A stretch of DNA of 64,000 nucleotides from Acanthaster planci. Taxonomy: Eukaryota > Echinodermata > Asteroidea > Valvatida > Acanthasteridae. The DNA lies in the NCBI RefSeq assembly GCF_001949145.1, contig NW_019091419.1:581476-645475 (forward strand), read 5' to 3'. A model generated the notes under the pieces. The model did no database searches. It was not told the DNA's origin and worked only from the letters and a program-made list of their open reading frames with translations. Of this stretch, positions 1-11,722 are shown in pieces. Position 1 is the first letter of the stretch, and every line of letters starts with the position of its first letter. A program made the position numbers and the translations under genes.

Positions 1-957
1 GTGCCCAGGGGACTTCACCGCAACACTCATGGGTCCATGTTCAAGATTACTGACCGGAACCGTTGTTTGGGAAGGAGGTTGTTGCGCCTGGGCGAGAGGC
101 GATGCGGTAGACGGTGGTGTTAGTTGTGACAGCATGGGGACATATTCTGCGGCAGCAGGATTGAGGGCTTGGCCCAACGGTGAGAGTCGTCTCGGGGCAA
201 GCAGGGGTAGGCCACTCAGATTCTGCTCATCTCGAATTTCGCTCTTCTCAAGTTCGTCTAGAATTGCCGCCTTTGCGCTTGACACCTGTAGTTCAGTCCT
301 GAGCTCCAGTTCTTCTTCTCTGTGTCTGAGCTTTAGCTCTTCTTCCTTCTTCCTGGCTTCAAACTGGAGCCTCTCTTCCTCCAACTTCCCCTTCTCTTGG
401 AGTGCTCGGGTTCGGGCCAACAGCTCGGTCGTCTTCTGATGCTCCACTGCTCTGGCTATTGACAAGGTACTTGACATACGACTACCATAAGAATGGGATG
501 TATGTGACCTCACTGACCTCGTAACGCATCTGTCTACCACACTGGTGTGATACACTAACCACTGATCCATCGTGGTCTTAAAGTCCTGAAGATTGGTGAG
601 TTCAGACTGCAGCTCGGCATGCACTGTAGGCTTCTGCTCATCTGTGACTAGCGACAGATATTCACCATGGTGAATCAAATATGTTTCATATTCCTGAAGC
701 CATCTTGAGTGCTCAACTCTGACTTTCTCGACATCTGGTGGAAGAGACAACAGCAAAGGCGGGATGCTGGGCACTTTCTCTCTGTCTCTCCATTGCCGAC
801 TTTACCTTGGCCCGTGTAGCCATGACTGTGGCCTTTGCTTCCTCGCCATTGAAGCTTTCCATCTTATGCTCGAATTCTCCACAATTAATATTGAAAACTG
901 TCTATCAGAAACTGACTCCAGGTTTCTCTGTCAGCGTTGACTGTGACGTCAGTTAGA
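1..957 (-). pseudogene. BEL/Pao-type gag-like N-terminal region, copy 1 (broken, runs off the window edge)
   Basis: The minus strand reads open from about 470 down to the window edge. It encodes a highly charged Glu/Arg/Lys coiled coil (repeated EEE, KLRHREEELEL-like words) followed by a Pro/Gln/Ser-rich stretch. This layout is typical of the N-terminal gag-like part of BEL/Pao polyproteins in marine invertebrates; the class call rests on that layout, because no RT lies in this part of the window. The upstream part (470-957) matches copy 2 at 1189-1734 but carries an indel near 753 (about 23 bases missing relative to copy 2) and about 14 extra bases near 898, so the frame is broken here. No signal peptide or membrane segment is seen. 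Confidence 0.5.
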
Positions 958-1975
958 GCAAAACACTTGGTTTATTTCACTCTCCTTCTATACTGACATA
1001 CAGCTGCTCTTTAATACCACTATACAGCTGCCTGTTGTCACTTCAACTATAATTAAAAACACACAAACATTGTTTAGTTATTACATGATAAACAACTTCA
1101 CTTGTTACAATACAACAAACCCTAGAAAACTACCCCCAAAACCCCACAGAAACTAAGGAACTAAACTGCAGTGAGGAATAAACTCNGTTCAAGCCAACAT
1201 CTCGGCCGTCTTCTGATGCTCCATTGCTCTGGCTATTGGCAAGGTACTGGACATACGACTACTAGAAGAATAGGATGTATGTGACCTCACTGACCTCGTA
1301 ACGCCTCTGTCTACCACACTGGTGTGATACACTAACCACTGATCCATCGTGGTCTTAAAGTCCTGAAGATTGCTGAGTTCAGGGTGTAGCTCAGCATGCA
1401 CTGTAGGCTTCTGCTCGTCTGTGACTAGCGACAAATATTCACCATGGTGAATCAAATATGTTTCATATTCCTGAAGCCATCTTGAGAGCTCAACTCTGAC
1501 TTTCTCGACATCTGGTGGAAGAGACAACAGCAAGGGCTGGATGCTGTCCTTCATTCTGAAAAGAGCCTGGGCACTTTCTCTCCGTCTCTCCATTGCTGAC
1601 TTCACCTTGGCCCGTGTAGCCATGACTGTGGCCTTTGCTTCCTCGCCATTGAAGCTCTCCATCTTATGCTCGAATTCTCCACAATTGATATTGAAACTGA
1701 CTCCGGGTTTCTCCGTCAGTGTTGACTGTAACATCAGTTAGAGCAAAACACTTGGTTTATTTCACTCTCCTTTTGTACTGACATACAGCTGCTCTTTAAT
1801 ACCAATATACAGCTGCCTGTTGTCATGTCAACTATAATTAAAAAACACACAAACAGTGTTTAGTTATTACATGATAAACAACTTCACTTGTAATAATACA
1901 ACAAACCCTAGAATACTACCCCCAAAACCCAGCAGAAACTAAGGAAATAAACAGCAGTGAGGAATAAACCCGCCA
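413..1975. repeat. Tandem duplication of about 780 bp meeting at a single N (1186)
   Basis: The segment 413-1185 is repeated at 1187-1975. The word TTCTGATGCTCCA occurs at 434 and 1211 (offset 777) and AGTTAGAGCAAAACAC at 951 and 1736 (offset 785). Similarity covers both the gag-like coding part and the 5' non-coding part, with scattered substitutions and two indels. The junction sits exactly at the ambiguous base. Confidence 0.85.
1189..1734 (-). pseudogene. BEL/Pao-type gag-like N-terminal region, copy 2 (181 codons, cut at the N)
   Basis: Starts at an ATG (1732-1734) and stays open for 181 codons. It begins with a short acidic N-terminus, then a basic helix, then a segment rich in charged and aromatic residues ending in a Ser/Arg-rich patch. 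It is collinear with copy 1, but reaches a TGA at 1189-1191, four bases from the ambiguous base at 1186. In copy 1 the same position is an Arg codon and the frame continues into the coiled coil. The truncation is therefore probably an effect of the join rather than a natural C-terminus. The function would be the structural/nucleic-acid-binding part of a retrotransposon particle. Family assignment is by layout only. Confidence 0.5.
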
Positions 1976-1990
1976 CAAGAGGGCGCTGTT
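1973..1990 (+). promoter_or_regulatory. CTCF-consensus-like motif
   Basis: CCACAAGAGGGCGCTGTT closely resembles the animal CTCF core (CCANNAGRKGGCGCT). The match is seen directly; binding is not known. It lies just outside the BEL/Pao 5' non-coding repeat. Shorter AGGGCGCT words recur elsewhere in the window. Confidence 0.3.
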
Positions 1991-3449
1991 GCATAAAAAA
2001 TGGCGAGCGTGATGGTCTGACCTAAAGCACTGCAACGATATTAGAAATAATATGTGTCACATGTGCAGTAAAAGGACCCTATTTAACCCCCGTAGATTAA
2101 TATTAAAACCTTCCATAATAGAATCATTCTGACAATTAAAGACAAATGAAAAGACCTTACCGCTGGTGCAGGATCCAGGGTCCTACAACTAGACAAAATG
2201 AGTGATTTGTTGCCCAACGTATGGTGTGAAAACTTATACAGAAACTTATCTGATCCCTTCTACTCGTACTCGCGTTGCATGAAGCACGCCCTCTGTAGAG
2301 TACTTGAAGAGAGCCTTATTAAACCGTAACACTGTTTGTTAAATTTGGTGACAACTAAACATCAACTGTCCTACATGTGTATAATATCCTGAAACACTCT
2401 TGCTTTTTTTCTTGTTCCTGTAGGCAAAAAACAGCAGCAAGGCCGAAGATGTTACTGTCTGAAGTGTGTTATTTGCCGCGGCTTCCTTTGACAAACCTAG
2501 GCAGCACAAACCAGATGCTACAAACGCTCAAAGATTAGATTTGCAGAAAAAAGTGTACAGATTATCTTCCAATGGTAAACATGGTTTAAGGCTTTTTGCC
2601 TTGTTTGGAACAGATTCAAGCTTTTTGGATCAGGGAATATAAGTAGATGATTTTCAGTTAAACGTAACACAACTTCTTTTTACATAACAAACCCATATTT
2701 TAAGAACTGCTTTTCAGGGTGTATTTTTGTGTATAGAGAAAGACATCATGCATGTTTTAAGTTACTTTGTCATATCCGAGTAAATAAAAATTAATTACAA
2801 AGCATTAGACAAATGGTTCACTTAAGTGGAAACATTTCAAAATGTCTGTCATATGTACTGTTCATAATTGCACAAGGTAATCACTATCATCTCTTTAATT
2901 AACATGTGAAATAGGACTCAGAAATTCTTGAGAAACCTGGAGAAATTAACTGATGTACCATTTTCCTGCATTTTCGAGATTTAATGCATAATTTTCGTTA
3001 AATTGTAGGAACTTCTTGTTGGAAAAAAAACAGGTACCTGTAATGGCTATCATGTTCCTAGAAAGTATATAGCAAGATAGACTTTGAGGCTTACTACCAA
3101 ACTTTCTTATATGTGCCCAAAAAAGTTAAAAATTTAGATGCCCTGAAATTTCAGTCTTTGCAGAATCTCAATTTCAGATTTTCCACAAACAGTTGAGTTT
3201 TTTGTGACAAACATAATTTACATAGGTAGAAATGGATATTTAAATATAGAAAGGCTTGGAAATATATTGTGGAGTATATATACTGAAGTATATGCAAGGT
3301 CTGAATAATTTGTCTATTCTCTGTCTTGCATATTCAAATAGCTGCTTTTGTTATTTAAATTCATGCAGATAAGCTGTGCCCTCTGACCTTTTTTGAAATT
3401 GCGCAATCCTAACCTTTAAATATAAGTTCCGAAATTATTTTCTTGAAGA
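1991..3449. other. Intergenic, no gene seen
   Basis: AT-rich sequence with short frames only. No splice-bounded coding signal and no recognisable element. Confidence 0.6.
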
Positions 3450-3522
3450 GGCCTGTGGCCTGGTGGTCAGTGAGCTGGCTGTCAGGCCAGGGGACCCCGG
3501 TTCAAATCCCGGGGTCCCCAGG
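3450..3522 (+). repeat. tRNA-like SINE head or tRNA pseudogene (plus strand)
   Basis: It has an A-box-like TGGCCTGGTGGTCAGTGAG and a B-box GGTTCAAATCC inside a strong hairpin (CCGG...CCGG arms). It is followed 9 bases later by a run of at least 22 T, a Pol III terminator-like tract. The T loop has one base too many and the acceptor stem pairs poorly, so it is not a functional tRNA. Confidence 0.55.
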
Positions 3523-3577
3523 AAAAGAAGGTTTTTTTTTTTTTTTTTTTTTTTTTACTAAGTTTTTTAGCAAAATT

Positions 3578-3652
3578 GTGCATGCCCACCTGGAATTGAA
3601 CCCAGGTCCTTGTGCATTGCAGTTAGTGTCCTTAACCGCTATGCCACGGCAC
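3578..3652 (-). repeat. tRNA-Cys-like SINE head or tRNA pseudogene (minus strand)
   Basis: The minus strand has a perfect A box (TGGCATAGCGG), a perfect B box (GGTTCAATTCC) and an anticodon-loop-like CTGCAAT, which would read GCA (Cys). Outer GTGC/GCAC bases can pair. The T arm only pairs with an 8-base loop, so a tRNA-derived SINE or pseudogene is more likely than a working tRNA. It faces the plus-strand module across the T tract. Confidence 0.6.
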
Positions 3653-3659
3653 TTACTTG

Positions 3660-5310
3660 AATAAATGTGCTCGTTTCTAAATGTTAAACCTTCCATTGTT
3701 TGGACTTAGAATATTTTTCAGCTACACTCTGTGCTGGAGACAGGCAAGGGTGGAAGTCCTAGGGCCTAGAAGTCTGAGAGTTGACAGGAAGGGTAGAGTG
3801 GATGGCTTGGTAGATGAGGGCTTGGGACTATCAGTATTAGAGCTCCAAGGACCTCATGGGGTTGATCAAGGACATAGCTTCTTAACATTCCATGTTGCCA
3901 CTGGGCATATTGTAGCTGTTGTAGGATTGAGACTTAAAGGCTCTGAGAGGGAACTTTATATAAGGAGCTTGGAAGATGTTTAAGACTGGCAGGGCTTAGG
4001 ATGGGGCTGCAATGTAAAATACAAAGATGGGAAACATGTAATTCTTGCAGTGTAAAATGGTCGAGATTGGGAAAGGGCTAAGAGTCAAAGTACTACATTT
4101 CACAAACATTATACAAACAGAAGTTGTTCGACTAGTTTAAATAAATGAACATTTATTTCACTTGCAAATAGAAATTTACTAGTCATAGCAATAAATGGTG
4201 ATTTTTTCACATGCACCTAAAGGCAGTTTGCAAGGCTATATTTTCAAACAAATCAAATTTTGTGTCAGTGCTGAAAGGTCCTTATTGAAAAACCTAAACA
4301 TCAATTTGAGAATGAAAATTACTTGAAATTTATATATGTTGGCTGTAAAAAACCTACTTTTATGACTAGAAGTTTAAAAAATGTTTGTTTCAATAATTTC
4401 AAAATTAGGCTTTATTTTCAAAAATTATATTTCTTCAGAAATGACCTAATGACCTAGCTCTGAGCCAACAATTTGTCACTTTCCATTTTGTGACACATGT
4501 AATTTTAAGTTTAATAATGACTTGGAAAAGATATAATGCTGATAGAATTTTGTACAAGGAAATACTTGTTGAAGTGAGGTCTAGAATGGCCACTAGGTTG
4601 GCTGAACAGGGCAGATATTCTGGCTGCCTCAATGGGAAACAAAGATGTGAATTACATAATTTACCATTCAATTTTTAAAAGCATGCAAGAGTAACAAACT
4701 TTCATGCAAGTTCTATCTATCAAGTGTCTACAGTCTTTCCAAATGGTTATAACTTCTCATACAAATACTGGAATTTTTGGAGTAGAGCTTTTTGAAAACC
4801 TACGAACACATGAATGTTTTAATGTGCGTAAATATGCTTGTAGATGCGTTAAAGATATAAGCTAATTTGTGAACAGTAGTTTTTGTTTTAATGGAAACTG
4901 ATCGACTGTGTCTGACTGTTCTGAATGTACAAAAGTACCTCTTAAGTCATGAATACAGTGCAATGTCACTATGCTGAACATTGGGCACATGGAACATGCC
5001 CCTTGGCTCCCAGATTTTCCATGCATTTTTTTGGAACATTGAAAATTTCTTTACAATTAAAGAAACAAATGTAGGACTGATGATAATAACTCAAAAGCTA
5101 AGATTTCAACATTGAAAATTCAGAGCTACCATTTACAACACAGCAAAGAGTGCTCTCTTGCAAGGAATTTTTTTCTCCCTTTTTCACACAAATTGGAATG
5201 GTTCAATTTTTAGCCCTGCCAAATATCACCCACTAAAATAGGAATAGATGTGAGGTATGCTACGCCAAGCACTGTGTATAGACCCTGCCCTGTTCATTAC
5301 AGCAGCATTG
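3660..5310. other. Intergenic, no gene seen
   Basis: The longest plus-strand frame (3681-3983) resembles no family I know and has no supporting signal. The rest is AT-rich. Confidence 0.5.
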
Positions 5311-5327
5311 TACTGCATACCAACATA

Positions 5328-6982
5328 CACTACTCAAAAAAATTAAAACTGTACTGCATACCAACATACACTACTCAAAAAAATTAAAGGACCAGACATT
5401 TGTCTTGGAAGGTTTCAGCCAGGTGTTTACTTAATTGATACATACACTTGCGTTTCAGAGTCCACTGAGTCCTGAGCAAAACCAAGACAGGGTGCATTTT
5501 TCTCAGCAACGGAGGGTTGTTTGGTCAGAAATGAACTTTGCTGGTCACAAACAACTAGGAAATGTATCAGTCGTCATTTTTGTAAATAATAAAAATGTGA
5601 TATACATTCGTATCTGGTACAGATGTATGCATTACTTTTCTAAAAAAGGTCTGAACAGTTAATTTTTTCATGTTGCGATGCATATCATATGGAAGTGCTT
5701 CATTTCTCAGCTGTAATAATTTCAGAATAAAAAATAGCGCCCTCACATTATCAGGATCAGTGTTGTAGTCAAGACCAGACTCATGACAAGTGTTGCGTCC
5801 AGAATATCTTCTTCATCGTGGTGTTGTTTTGGTTTCAGCGAGTGGAGCGACTCATGTATTGTTATTTTTGTCAAATGAGGGCGCTGCTTTAGCGCTCATA
5901 TCCTGTCCATACTGCCATTTATGACACACTGAACAGAGAATTTCCTAGACAAATCACCATAATTTTGCCATTATTTTGTGTAAATTTGGACAGCTCAGCA
6001 AAAAGAGTAGCGATCTTTAGTTCCGGATGGATAATTTCTATACTAAGTTTGTAACCGATGAAAGCCATAAATGGGGAGTTTTGTCAAAAAATTTTCCTAA
6101 CAAATGGGGGCGCTCTGCGTGAAGCATATGTAGGTCTTGCATACCGCCCTGTTTTTGGAGAAGTTTGTTATTTTCTTATATTCTAAGAGACTTCCCGGCA
6201 AGGTACATGAGTATTTAGGGTTTAGATACAATACAAGTGATTGTGCTGTACATGTACACGTTATAGGCAAGGACAGACATGTCTATAATTTGATATATTA
6301 TTTAGTAATTTTTGTTTTGTATTTAAATTATAGTTGAACCACCACCACCAAGTTCAAGTTACCAAGTTCTAGCTACTACACCACAATGTTGCCACACCAT
6401 CTTAGCGTCACCACCTCTGTTGTTAACCACCTCGCCACCGCCAGTCACTTCTGTATTTTGCCAAGCCATAATTTGCCATACCAGAGTATTCTTTGCCATT
6501 GAACTGCCATAAATTACCCACCCAAATTGTGTCACAGGATTGAAACTTCATTTGAGTTGCTACTATCAGTCATTAAAGTAACACTGGTTTAGTTTACATC
6601 ATTTTGACATAGGAATGATTTTGTTGCAGTTTATTTGAATAGCTTGTGACTTGAATTCAGACTGGAGGTCTTGTGTTGATCTTGTGAGTGCTTAAGTGGT
6701 CTTGATTACAACACTGATCAGAATATCATTCTAACAACTCATGTTCTCCCCAAACTCCACTGTCATCCTTTTTAGGGCTGTATAGGAGACTTAGACAAGG
6801 TGCTGACCAAAGTGTTTTTCAGTGTCATGGGACTATAGCACTCTGTAGAAAAAGTTTGCATTGGACTGGAACCAATAAAGTTTTTGTTTTGTTGCCAAAA
6901 CATAACCACACTAATTGACACTCAAATGTTACAATCTGAATCTTTTTTTTTAAATTCTGATCTTTGATCCTTTTGAGTAGTG
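5328..6982. mobile_element. Putative non-autonomous DNA transposon with CACTACTCAAAA termini
   Basis: The left end CACTACTCAAAA occurs at 5328 and again at 5369, within a 41-bp direct repeat. Its inverse TTTTGAGTAGTG ends at 6982. Both left ends are preceded by CATA and the right end is followed by CATA, as for a 4-bp target-site duplication. The ~1.6-kb interior is AT-rich without a transposase frame. The superfamily is not assigned. Confidence 0.55.
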
Positions 6983-8120
6983 CATAAATGCAGACAGACT
7001 TGCTCCATCATGTACTAAAGTGGAAGCAAAGAACTGCATCTCTGAGAAGACCGAGTCCTTCCTTGCCTTTGTGAATCAATGCCTTTGATTCTGATAAGGA
7101 TCCCTCATGCAGTCTTGGGAACTTTCCTCCTCAGTGATGGAGGTGAGGACTGGCATCTATCTGAGTTACTTCCTCTTCTTGACGTGCTTGTTGGATCATC
7201 TCTGGGAAGTCCTATGGGATCTTGTCTTCCATCTTGCTTCTCTCCTCATTGAAGGAGGTGAGGGCGCTCTTCTAATTGGCATTGTAGCTATGGTTCTAAC
7301 ACACAGCTTCCATGTCAACAATGTCTGGGATGAAATTAAACACAGAAGAATGAGTTACAGCAAAGTACTGAGACAATTCTGATAAACATTTAAGAATCTT
7401 TGGACAGTCCCTAAGTTTACACCATATTTCATACAAAACAGTCTACGTTGTAATTAGATTTGACACTGAGGCTGAGTTCGGGTGGTTTGCACTCATATGT
7501 TCACTAACAGCTTGATTTGTTGATCATGGGTTGGCCACTCGAACGCCAGGAACATACAACTGATTATCGCTGGTAGTTAGTAGCGAGCAACATGGAAGCG
7601 TCCATGTACGTTCTGCGATGGTTCATGTTTGGATAACTGTCCTGAATGTTTATAAAAAGAAATATTCCTTTCTGAGTTGGAATTTAGTCAATTATTTGAT
7701 TTAAATTTCTTAATTCAAATCCAAATTTAGTTAATTTTGTAGCAAAAGAGATGAATGAACGAAATTTAATACACATTCAGCTAAAACGGTTGTTTTTGAA
7801 AAGATAATTAGCCAACTTGTCTCCAATTTTCATTTCAATAAAAATCTGATTTAAATTTTAAAAAAACTTCAGAGACAGGTACGGTACATGCACCAAGGAT
7901 AAAGTGTTTACCAGGTTTCAAACTGAACTCTAAGTTTGGACAAAACTAAAGCTCACAAGGATTTGTTAACAGGGTAGTTGTATGTGTATCAAATAACTTG
8001 TGAGTGAAAAACATGTCATCAACCACGTGTACATGGGTCGCGATATGATACATATCATGATACTATCGTAAAAAACAAAGAAACCAATAAGACAAAGCCA
8101 ATTTAAAACAATTCACTAGG
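6983..8120. other. Intergenic, no gene seen
   Basis: A 91-codon plus-strand frame (7107-7382) is hydrophobic but has no family resemblance. The remainder is AT-rich with ATTTAAAT-like words. Confidence 0.5.
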
Positions 8121-8372
8121 TAACCTACCAATAGTAACTTACCAATGGTACAGTAACTTGCCAATGGTAACTTAGCAGTGGTTACTTGCCAATGGTAACT
8201 TACATGTACCAATGGTAACTTGCCAATGGTAACTTTAGCAATGGTAACTTACCAATGGTAACTTACCAATGGTAACCTACCAATGGCAACTTACCAATGG
8301 CAACTTACCAATGGTAACCTGCCAATGGTAACTTGCCAATGGTAACTTACCAATGGTAACTTACCAATGGTA
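8121..8372. repeat. 14-bp minisatellite (TACCAATGGTAACT)
   Basis: About 17 imperfect copies of a 14-bp unit, with substitutions (GGCAAC, TTGCC variants) and a few longer spacers. The unit itself contains the dyad ACCAATGGT. Confidence 0.9.
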
Positions 8373-8375
8373 AGC

Positions 8376-10409
8376 TTATAGGTGATGAGGACAAGAAGCT
8401 TCTGCAAGGTGAGACACAACATTAAACAAAAAACTGCATTTATTTCTCTAAGTGTTCTGGTTTATTAATTTTGGGCCAAACAAAATAATAGCTATGCTGC
8501 CTATTACATTGAAAAAATATTAGATTGGGGGAGTGGGTAGTATCTTTTTTTTTCCTCTAAAGTTTTTGGGTCAAACATTTGAAGGTGGAGAATCTTTTTT
8601 TTTTAATTAAAAAGTGATTTTAATTTCATTCACTCGTGTGCATTACGGAGCTGTAGTACTTTCAGTGTCCGAACCAAAGATCGTAGTGCACCGCCACCAC
8701 GTAGGAAAAAAACGACACTTATGCAAGGAAGAAAAGAAAACCTGTCTAAACCAGATAAAATGGTGTACTGAAACGATAAAGTCTGATACGCATTCAATAT
8801 CCTCATGACACTGAGATCGGTGTGAAGGTTGGTGGCACGACACATGCCCAACCATCACTTTTGCGTTCTATTGCTAGGTTGGCCTACGTCATGTATGTGC
8901 GGCGATTTGTCCGTGATGCTAAACCCATCCAAACTATTTCATGTAAGAGAAATAAGTACAGGTGATATTGAAAATATAAAGCTATATACATGTATTTCAA
9001 ATTTTTATTAGGCCTAAATTTATTTTCAACTAACTGCACATTTTATCATAATTCCTCCCTTCCCCAAAATATCATGATTCACAATTTTTGTATCGCGATG
9101 CCTCATTGTGGCATTTTAGAATCATGATTAATGATGCATTGCTGAATTGTTACAGCCCTACATGTATGTGTATGTACATATACACATGTTGGTTCAAAAC
9201 ACTGGTACATGTACGTTGCTCTAATATGCACCAAAAATACTCTCATTTTCATTGTGATCCAGCTCCTTTTTGATAAATTGCACAATAACTTACGCTTGAT
9301 TAAAAATCACGTTAAGATTAAGTTATTTCTGGTTTCAATTTCACTGCATAATAACCAAACATTTCTAATCTCGATAAAATACATGTGTACATGCAGAAAC
9401 AAAACGTTGATGTACACTGGTATTTCATTTTGTCAAACTCTGCAGTGGGCAATTTAAATGAAGTGAAATTCAATCACGATTATAAATCCTTCGGGTCAAA
9501 TTCATTCACTGAATCCAAAAAGCTGATTTGAATTGAACCAAGTGGATTGAATTGAAAAAAAATCTTGTCAACCCAGACTGTGTGTAGCATGTGTGCATTC
9601 ACACTTTTTTATCATTACTGGGAACTGAAGGCTCACAGAGGGAGGGATTAGTTGTTATTGGTTGTTTAAAATATGCAAAACCTGCATAAAGAAATCAATC
9701 AGTTGAAAAAAATTTAAAAATCCAAACATTTTTGCCCTTTTTCAAAAGAAAAATCAAATGTTGATTTAAATCAGTGATTTAAAAAAATCATTTGATTTAA
9801 ATCACGATTAAAATCGGTGATTGAATTCAGCCAACCCTGCATGGAGGTGGTGTATGATACTGTTCTGAGAACAGTATTCTCAGGTTGTGTCCTGCCATTC
9901 GAGTGCGAGAACAAGAACAGGCCGCCCATTAAGCGTAGGCCACCTGAACTTGACCTAAGTTCCTCTAAGTCTATCTTTTTTTCAACCATTGCTAGTCAAA
10001 AAAAGAACTATAAAGAAGAAACTGTTCTTCATGATATGAATTCTGACGGACTAAACTAACACTGCACATAGCAAACTTGAAAATTTCAACATTCCATTGG
10101 AGTGAAGTGAATTAAAAAGCAACATCATGCCTTTCTGGACAACTGAGGGCGCTGTAATCTCAATCTTTGGCAATTAATTATACCAACAAGGAAGATGCTT
10201 CTTTTATGAGTTTTTCTATCAAAACTGTGAAACCCAAATTTACTCCTTGAACGTCGCAGGACAAGTTGACCATTGATCTTTGGTAATTTGCAATGAAACA
10301 GCAAGGAAAAGGAAACTTAGGCCAGGAAATGAGAACAATTCTAGTATGGTTGGTGCATTCAACTAGCTTGCCCTGGTTACAAAGGTTTAATTTTTATCTT
10401 GTCCCTACG
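8376..10409. other. Intergenic with a GATTTAAATC-rich repeat at 9748-9835
   Basis: No gene seen. 9748-9835 carries several GATTTAAATC/ATTTAAATCA words and their near inverses, a pattern of dispersed AT-rich interspersed repeats. Related words occur at 7680-7860 and 9470-9560. Confidence 0.45.
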
Positions 10410-10901
10410 CTCGTCACCCAGTGCCTGAATAGGGTGCAGGGAAGGGTTCACATCCTTGCACAGAGTCTAGTGAAGGAAATATGTCACGCGGGGTCACAGC
10501 TAATGATGTGCAGAGCATTTTGGGTAGATTTCTGCCAGGTGCATGAGCTCAAACAATGCGTTGAAATGCAAGGGTCAGTTCAATCTTTTTTTCTTTTCTT
10601 CCTCATTGCTGAAAATATTTTCACTACACTTTATTCGTTCATCCAAAATTGATCAAGATAACCAACAATTTGAAAAATATTGCCAAAAGACACGTGATCA
10701 GTGATACTTTAATACCACACTGTGATTGTACCTAGGCCTTGTTTTTATCATATAGCCGACACTTTTGACCGAACCAAAAACTTTAACACTTCAATAACAG
10801 GAAGTGATAGCCTCGTGGTCACAGGTTATGCACAATGTAGCTGATCACAGTGCAAAGCCATCGGCCCTTCCCGGCACCCTGTTTGGGTGCTGGGTGATGA
10901 G
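10410..10901. repeat. Inverted repeat pair (~37-bp arms, ~420-bp loop), MITE-like
   Basis: The arm at 10410-10446 and the arm at 10865-10901 are inverse copies with about six mismatches; both contain CCCTTCCC, CACCCT and CTGGGTGA-type words. The interior has no coding sequence. A box-A-like TAGCCTCGTGGTCA lies at 10809. Confidence 0.5.
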
Positions 10902-11564
10902 TGAATCTCGTCCCCACCGTCTTGCTTGACAAGGCATACACAGTCATCCCAAGGTCAGGGTTGCTAACCGTAAGAACTCAATTTTTTTTGCTAACCAAAA
11001 GCCAAGGGGATCCAGGACCAAAACTTCAGAGTGAGGAGTGGATTTGTTTTGCTTCTGAATTTTTTTTAAGGGTTTGGCAACATATTGGGTTATTTATACA
11101 CAGTTCGAAAGGGAAACCTCATTACCTCTTGGCTGCCTTTTGGGGGGGGGGATGGCCCCCTTTCCCAGATACACCCTTGCTGAAAGAAATCACATGTAAC
11201 ACATGACTCTTACCTGTGCTACTTTTGACATAATGTCATATGTCTGTAGCTATGGGGATTTCATCGCTGGTCCTTCAATTCGCATCATGATGCAGGATAT
11301 GTCAGCCGGTCTCAATGTAGGCAGCCATTGCACCACCTTCAACAGGAGGCAAGGTCTTCCCAAATCTAAGCAGGGAAAAGTGACAAAAAATAACAGGAAA
11401 AGGTTACTTTTGAGGTTTTTCAATCACAGGGTAGAAGGTATGCTTTGTTAAATGAGCAAAACATCCAGATTTCAGTCAGTTAGCATCTGTACTGTTAAGA
11501 TAATTTTGGTCGCTGTTAAATCCATAAAAACCATACAGTGCTTGGCAGTGCAGGGAGTAAAAGA

Positions 11565-11722
11565 GGTGGCAGCAAGTCATTATTTGCAAGTCCAAATCAA
11601 GTCACAAGTCTTTATATGCAAGTCCAAGTCAAGTCACAAGCCATTATATGCAAGTCCAAGTCACAAGTCAAGTCTTTTGGTCACAGGGCAAGTCAAGTCT
11701 CTTTGTCCAAGTACAAGTCAAG
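11565..11722. repeat. CAAGTC-rich degenerate tandem repeat, block 1
   Basis: Repeated CAAGTC/AAGTCACAAGTC words in an irregular 20-30 base rhythm. The same pattern recurs in the same orientation at 13627-13735. Confidence 0.7.

Noticed and set aside
29-439. 136-codon plus-strand frame rich in Ser
   Set aside because: Mirror of the Glu/Arg-rich minus-strand coiled coil; serine and leucine runs are the antisense of charged codons.
3450-3522. Functional tRNA gene
   Set aside because: Extra base in the T loop and poor acceptor pairing; better explained as a SINE or pseudogene.
3681-3983. 100-codon plus-strand ORF as a small gene
   Set aside because: No recognisable domain, no splice or start context, and a chance frame of this size is expected in 64 kb.
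7107-7382. 91-codon hydrophobic ORF as a membrane protein
   Set aside because: Hydrophobicity could come from antisense of charged sequence; no conserved motif or gene context.
8121-8372. CRISPR-like array
   Set aside because: Units are contiguous without unique spacers and the context is eukaryotic; it is a minisatellite.
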